A DNA stretch of 64,000 bases, taken from positions 5,680,679 through 5,744,678 of the forward strand of contig NC_081337.1 of assembly GCF_022539665.2 (NCBI RefSeq), given 5' to 3'. The translations under genes and the position numbers were made by a program. Source of the DNA: Daphnia carinata. Its lineage: Eukaryota; Arthropoda; Branchiopoda; Diplostraca; Daphniidae. Below the pieces are notes generated by a model that had not been told where the DNA came from, made no database searches, and saw nothing but the letters and a program-made list of their open reading frames with translations. Positions 59,165 through 64,000 of this stretch are shown in pieces; position 1 is the stretch's first letter; each line of letters opens with the position of its first letter.

Positions 59165-62100
59165 TTAGTTTGCCAATTTTTGTTTAACGTGGAACTTACC
59201 ATAGTCGATCGAAAACACCCTCGCCGCCGACCTGTTTTTATCTTTTGCAGTAGTATCAACGTGATTTACAATCGGGTTTCGACATTCGTCTTTCCTACAA
59301 GAACGAGGTGTAGATCGAGTCCTTCGTCGTTGGATGGAATATTGGGACGATGTGAAAATTGGAATAGGAATTTCGTGACTAGCAGAGCTTTCTGTGCCTC
59401 CATCCGAACCCCCACCTATTAGGATTGCGGTAGGAGCCGGGCTAGCGTTGATAGGCAATGAAGTACTTTTACTGGTCGAGTCGTAACAAATTGCCGCATT
59501 GCTCAAACTTGACGAAAAATGATTAACTTCATCGAGGGTAATGGTTTCCGCTGCGTCTACCTCCAAATCGACTTCCACCCTTTTTTGTCGGCATCGAGAA
59601 CAGGGACGACTTGCTGATGCTGACCGTGTCGGCTGTGGCTATAATTTATTTTATTAGAATGATGTCAATTTTGTGTTGAACGGAGCGAATACGAACTTGT
59701 GCTCGGAAGTGAACCAAGGCCGAACGGAGCGACGAGGTGCCTACAAACTCCCTCTGACTGAGACTGCGCTTAAAAGAGCCCCAGTTTGTCTTTTGAACGA
59801 CGTAGCTCCAACAATTACAGCCCCTTCGAAAACACAACTGCAGCGGACAAATGGCACATGATGGATAAGAGAATATTATCACAGTAAATCATAAGAAATG
59901 TTAAGGTTATCACCTTCTTGCAGAGAATGTATACCCAAGGGTCTATTATCTGGTTAATGGAAGCCAGGCGAATAGCTAGTAAATCACCGGCGTGATCAGA
60001 AGCTGTTTTGTGTTCGTAGAATTGATTTTTTAATATCTGAAACTTCATGATTGCGTTAATTGTAGTATCCGCGAAAAAAGAAATGTTTGAAAAGATGCGT
60101 CAGATTCAGTACTTGTAACGGCGTCCAGCATAAAGTAAAAACGAAAGTGATGGCTAGAAGGACAAACATCATCTGCACTTCCAATTCCTCCTGCTGCGGG
60201 CTGTGGTGAGTCCGCCGGAAACGATCCGCCCGGTCCGCTGAACTCCGTTGGCAACGCAATGCGACCAAAGTGCCTGCCCAGGGCAAACAATTGTTGACAT
60301 TATCTCTTTTCGTTCTATCATTTTATAGGATCTATTTTTGTTGCGCTTCTTGAAAGACGGGAATTTATCGTTGCTTATCTTTCCAACGGTACGCATTATT
60401 GGTTCACCAGGTTGTGGGATTGGGAAATCAATATTGCTAAGGGGTATTGGACTGTTCTGTCCAATACAAAGGGTTTTTATTTGAGTAAAAGGTAGTAGAT
60501 CTAAATTACGCCCACTTTGTTAGAAATCAATGGCATTAATGTTACATCTAAGTGACACACGCCATGGAAATGAGAGCGTTCCCGAAAAATAAGGATAAAT
60601 TTGCGCCATAAACGGCGGGGTGTTGTGATGAAAAATTATGCGTTGTGTGATTGATGAAAGTAGCATTTTGAATTATTTACTCACACTGCACGCCAATGTT
60701 GCATATGATCATAACGCCGATGAGAAGTAAGTTGAGAACGGCGAATGTAATGGAATAGGCGGCGTCAATTGCGTTTTCCGGATGTAGGTTGAGGAAGCAC
60801 CAAGTGCCCGGATATTGAACCGCGTATTGACCGAAACCGAAAATTGGAAGAGAGGAGAAGATGATGGCCACCAGCCACAAACTTAGTAAAGCCATTCTGT
60901 ATTGATAATTGACTCACAAAGCTCAGATTGCAGTAAAATTAACGTCAATGAAAACAATTTCATACCTAGCTCGTTGCGGACTGAAGTGGAGCATGTAAAA
61001 ATATCCGTGTCGTATTCCGAAATATCGTTCCATGGCCATAGCGCAAGCAATCTTGTTTAAATAGATGAAACAAGAATTAATATGCGCACTCGTTTGAAAT
61101 TTTTAATTGCAAAACTGCACCATTGGAGTTAAGAGCCCAAACGTCACCATCGTGAATGCATGATAGTTGCACATCATCGGCTGTAAAAATCCACATATTG
61201 AAAATGCATGTTTTCAAGCCAAAGTTTGAGCCAATGAATGATTAATGATTTTAATATAGCAATCGATCACCCCCATCACTAACTTTTTAACAATGGCTCA
61301 AAAGTCAGCGGTAGCCATTTCTATAGATGCGTTTTTGTTTTCTTTTAAAATTTTTATAGCCATGCACTTTATACGTCAATGTCCACGTCACTATTTTTCA
61401 TCACGAATGATGAAAAAACGTTACGTGACCCTATTCAACGCCCACAATGTTTATATTTTGGGTGTCTCATAGCTTAGGTTTTATTTTTTTTGCGATAATG
61501 GTGGCTTACAAAACAGGGTCCAGGTCTTTCGATAATAGAACGTGAAAATTCGAGCTTTATTTTTTTTTCATAAACCTTCGTGCAACCTAGGCGACAAGGG
61601 GATAGATTTCCATCGGAATGAATCCGTTGGAATATAAATTGAGTCAATATTTGCCTTTTTTTTTATAATGTAAAAAGCTTTTGCCATCGCGAATTCATGT
61701 GGGTGCCTCAGTTGGTACTAGGCTAACGCAAGGTAGGGTGATCTCAATTTTAAAAGAAAAGAAAGATTTGGTTGTCTCACTCCGCCGACGTAGTATCCAT
61801 GGCTGTAGACGAGCAAGACAGGAAATGTGGTGAGAACTATGCCGACAAGATCAGCGAAAGCCAATCCAGCGATAAAGACAAAGAACACCGTCCTATGTCT
61901 TTCCAGCTTCATTTGGTGTACGGTAACGAGTGCTATAGCGTTACCTAGTACGTAAGAAAAAAGACACCCAATTAAACCGTGATGAATTATCGTACGACCC
62001 CTTTCTCTCGAGAACCTTCTCGTCTTCGTTTTTCTTACAATGTTGTCAATAATTCCTTATTTACAGAAGAATGGATTTGAGGAAGCAGAGTGCAAATATC

Positions 62101-62459
62101 TCACATCTTCGTGATTAACCCAAGAAAAAGCTATCTTTCGAAGAGACGTGACACCGTAGAAATAACGGGATCGCTTGGATTACCGTTGGCCCTAGGATCG
62201 TTCTATTTGGCTTTGCATCGAGAAACTCTGCAAACATACTAAGTCTAAGGTTACGGATCGATGGAGACACTCAGAAGTCTGCTTTTATGCGACACCCGTC
62301 GATTTGAAAAGGGTTTTAAGTGCCTATATTGTAATCAAGATGAAACTTACCTAGAATACCAAATAGCGATGAGGTTATTGGAGACGCGATGTTGGCTCCC
62401 GGTGAAGAAACTGACGTACAATTGTTGAATTCGCACCCCACCTCGAGTTTCGTATCCAT
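59165..62459 (-). CDS. PTGER4: Prostanoid receptor (EP4-like) G protein-coupled receptor
   Basis: Nine exons: 62351-62459, 61781-61944, 61121-61180, 60966-61051, 60685-60896, 60113-60273, 59914-60036, 59697-59837 and 59165-59632 (507 aa). Seven transmembrane segments are traceable. TM1 has GILGNAIAL and TM2 has LAFADL. The TM3 Cys lies in MMCNYHAF, and the DRY position reads ERY. Loop 2 carries the prostanoid signature QYPGTWCF. TM6 has FTLCWTP. TM7 has IRLASINQIIDPWVYIL, including the Arg that binds the prostaglandin carboxylate. It should couple prostaglandin E-type signals to G proteins at the plasma membrane. NCT near residue 13 is a glycosylation sequon. The long Ser/Thr-rich tail fits EP4. 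The donor of exon 8 is uncertain (GTTCGT at 59696 chosen; GTTCAC and GTAGGC also keep frame). Confidence 0.9.
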
Positions 62460-64000
62460 TTTCTAGAATTAGACCATCAAAGTTTATTTTCACTTTGAAA
62501 CTGTTTCATTGGTGTGTTCTGTAAAGAATTTTAGAAGTTGGAATTGGCGTTATTCGTAAAAATTAAAGTCTTACTCTTTTCGTTTTTGTTACAGAGACAA
62601 ACATGAGACAGCACTTATATGGATGTAAAGAAACGCGCAAAACTCCGTCATGCACTACAGGAGAGGGAGATGGGATACAAGTTTTATTGTCAATAGGTCC
62701 AAGTAAGTAGAATCACTTTATATGAGACCTTTCCCCGATGTATTGCCAGAAGCGTATCGGTTGATTTTTTCCAATCAATTAGATTACTCTTTAAAATCGT
62801 GCGCAAAACACTTAACTAACAAACACTCATGTGGCCTATTGTAATGACGGCACTCTCATTATTAGCGGTTGACTAATGTGACAGGATATGGTTCGACGAC
62901 TGTCCACCTTTCTATGAAGGAAAAGAATGGCAGTCTTCTCTAATGCTCTTCAAGAGTTGGTAATGACAAGTTCGCATTTAGCGTATTTTTTCCCTTTTCT
63001 TCGTTATTGAAAATATTGTTTGGCGTAATTGCTTACGGCTTTTTCTCTCCGTTTAACGACAGCGTAGCGCAGAAAAAAACAGAATATTTCTGTATAATGC
63101 TTCTTTTTCTAAAGAACTCAGTCAACTAACTAAACATCAGTTTCAGAATCGAAATGGAGCTAAAATTTAAAAAAATTATGCGATGTAATATGCATGGAAC
63201 ATAACGTTACAGTTGATTTTTTTTACCACTATAAAATCTACTTCAAACATTGAAAAAATTAAGGAATGCAACACCATTTAGAACTGTAAAGTCGAAATTA
63301 CTCTGTTGCCAAACTGTTTGTTTTTGTACTTTTCCCCCTTTAAATTAAAGATGTTTTACCTTTAGATTGAAAGATAAACGAGAATTTTAATAGCAAGATG
63401 CTTCACTTGTTGCCAATCGAGTGTATAGCTGAACACTGAAGCATCAGCGCGCAAAAGTAGTAGTTTTATCCACTCGGAAGCAAAGGTATTAAACGTAGCG
63501 GATGCGCAGACAAGTTCTTGACTTTTTTTTTTTTTTTTTTACTTATTGAGACGCTTGATGCTACTGTCTCAACGTACATTGGTTTCAAAACAAACATTCG
63601 TTGCACGTAAACAACCAGATGTAGTAAACTTAAGAATCCAAATGGTATAATCCCAAATCTATCGTTCTTTACTTTTCATGTCAGGGTTGGCAGAGCTGAC
63701 TGGGCTCTAAGTACACAAACTGAATAGGTGTTATTGCTATAGTTTTCGATAAAGGATCAATAACCAAACAAAACTTCGTAACACAAAAGTAGGATTCTAT
63801 ATTTAGGCTTCTTCGAATCACAACAAATAGAAAAAACCATCGAAAAGGGAAAAGCGGCGGGTTTAGAAAAGTTTCCGGTTTCCAAAGTCGAAATAGATGC
63901 TGAGAGAGAGGGGGAAATGAACACTGCAGTACAATGAGACAACTTTTGACTCTAAAAACTGTGCTGACTAATTAGATCATGTACACAATAAGCAAATATT
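62460..64000. other. Upstream region of the prostanoid receptor
   Basis: Promoter side of the receptor gene and intergenic sequence to the window edge. It contains a poly-T run at about 63523-63540. A small minus-strand frame at 63757-63942 has no recognisable domain. Nothing else is supported. Confidence 0.5.

Noticed and set aside
1-64000. tRNA genes, rRNA, CRISPR arrays, intact transposons
   Set aside because: No cloverleaf with GGTTCGA-type arm, no rRNA stretch, no regular spacer-repeat array and no transposase or reverse transcriptase frame was found by eye.

Overview
The window looks like nuclear DNA of an arthropod, most likely a cladoceran crustacean such as Daphnia. The reasons are AT-rich DNA, many small spliced genes with introns mostly of 50-130 bp and GT-AG borders, and animal gene families closest in flavour to arthropod or vertebrate homologues. 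The genus is inferred from genome style; no species marker was checked. All splice models were read by eye. In each main model the exon phases sum to a clean reading frame, apart from one uncertain donor in the prostanoid receptor, but no transcript data were available.

Left part (1-12.3 kb, mostly minus strand): two unrecognised ORFs, a tandem pair of brain protein I3 (BRI3) paralogues, WDR13, and peroxisomal acyl-CoA oxidase 1 in 16 exons including one of 14 nt. A divergent two-exon gene for a small membrane-anchored, Cys-containing protein (11789-12220) follows.

Middle (13-27 kb): an R3H+SUZ domain RNA-binding protein (R3HDM1/2-encore family) with a long 5' leader region, then a NUPR1-like stress protein on the minus strand, then a full-length Spindly dynein adaptor.

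Right-centre (27-54.3 kb): one large SLC1-family excitatory amino acid transporter (EAAT) gene. Its compact core (49.5-54.3 kb) is preceded by at least three candidate first coding exons (28.2, 45.4 and 48.1 kb), all ending in the same phase. Its introns hold two antisense genes: a protein with two tandem retropepsin-like aspartic protease domains (40.2-41.2 kb), and a GPI-anchored Ly6/quiver-type protein (50.9-51.6 kb). The long introns are full of homopolymer and dinucleotide tracts.

Right end (54.3-64 kb): EAAT 3' flank, an unrecognised three-exon minus-strand gene, a plus-strand multi-exon transcript whose later exons look non-coding and whose introns carry C/D-box-like motifs, and a nine-exon prostanoid (EP4-like) receptor on the minus strand. 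The genes do not form one pathway. The closest functional link is EAAT and the nested Ly6 gene, since Ly6/quiver proteins often act on neuronal membrane proteins.
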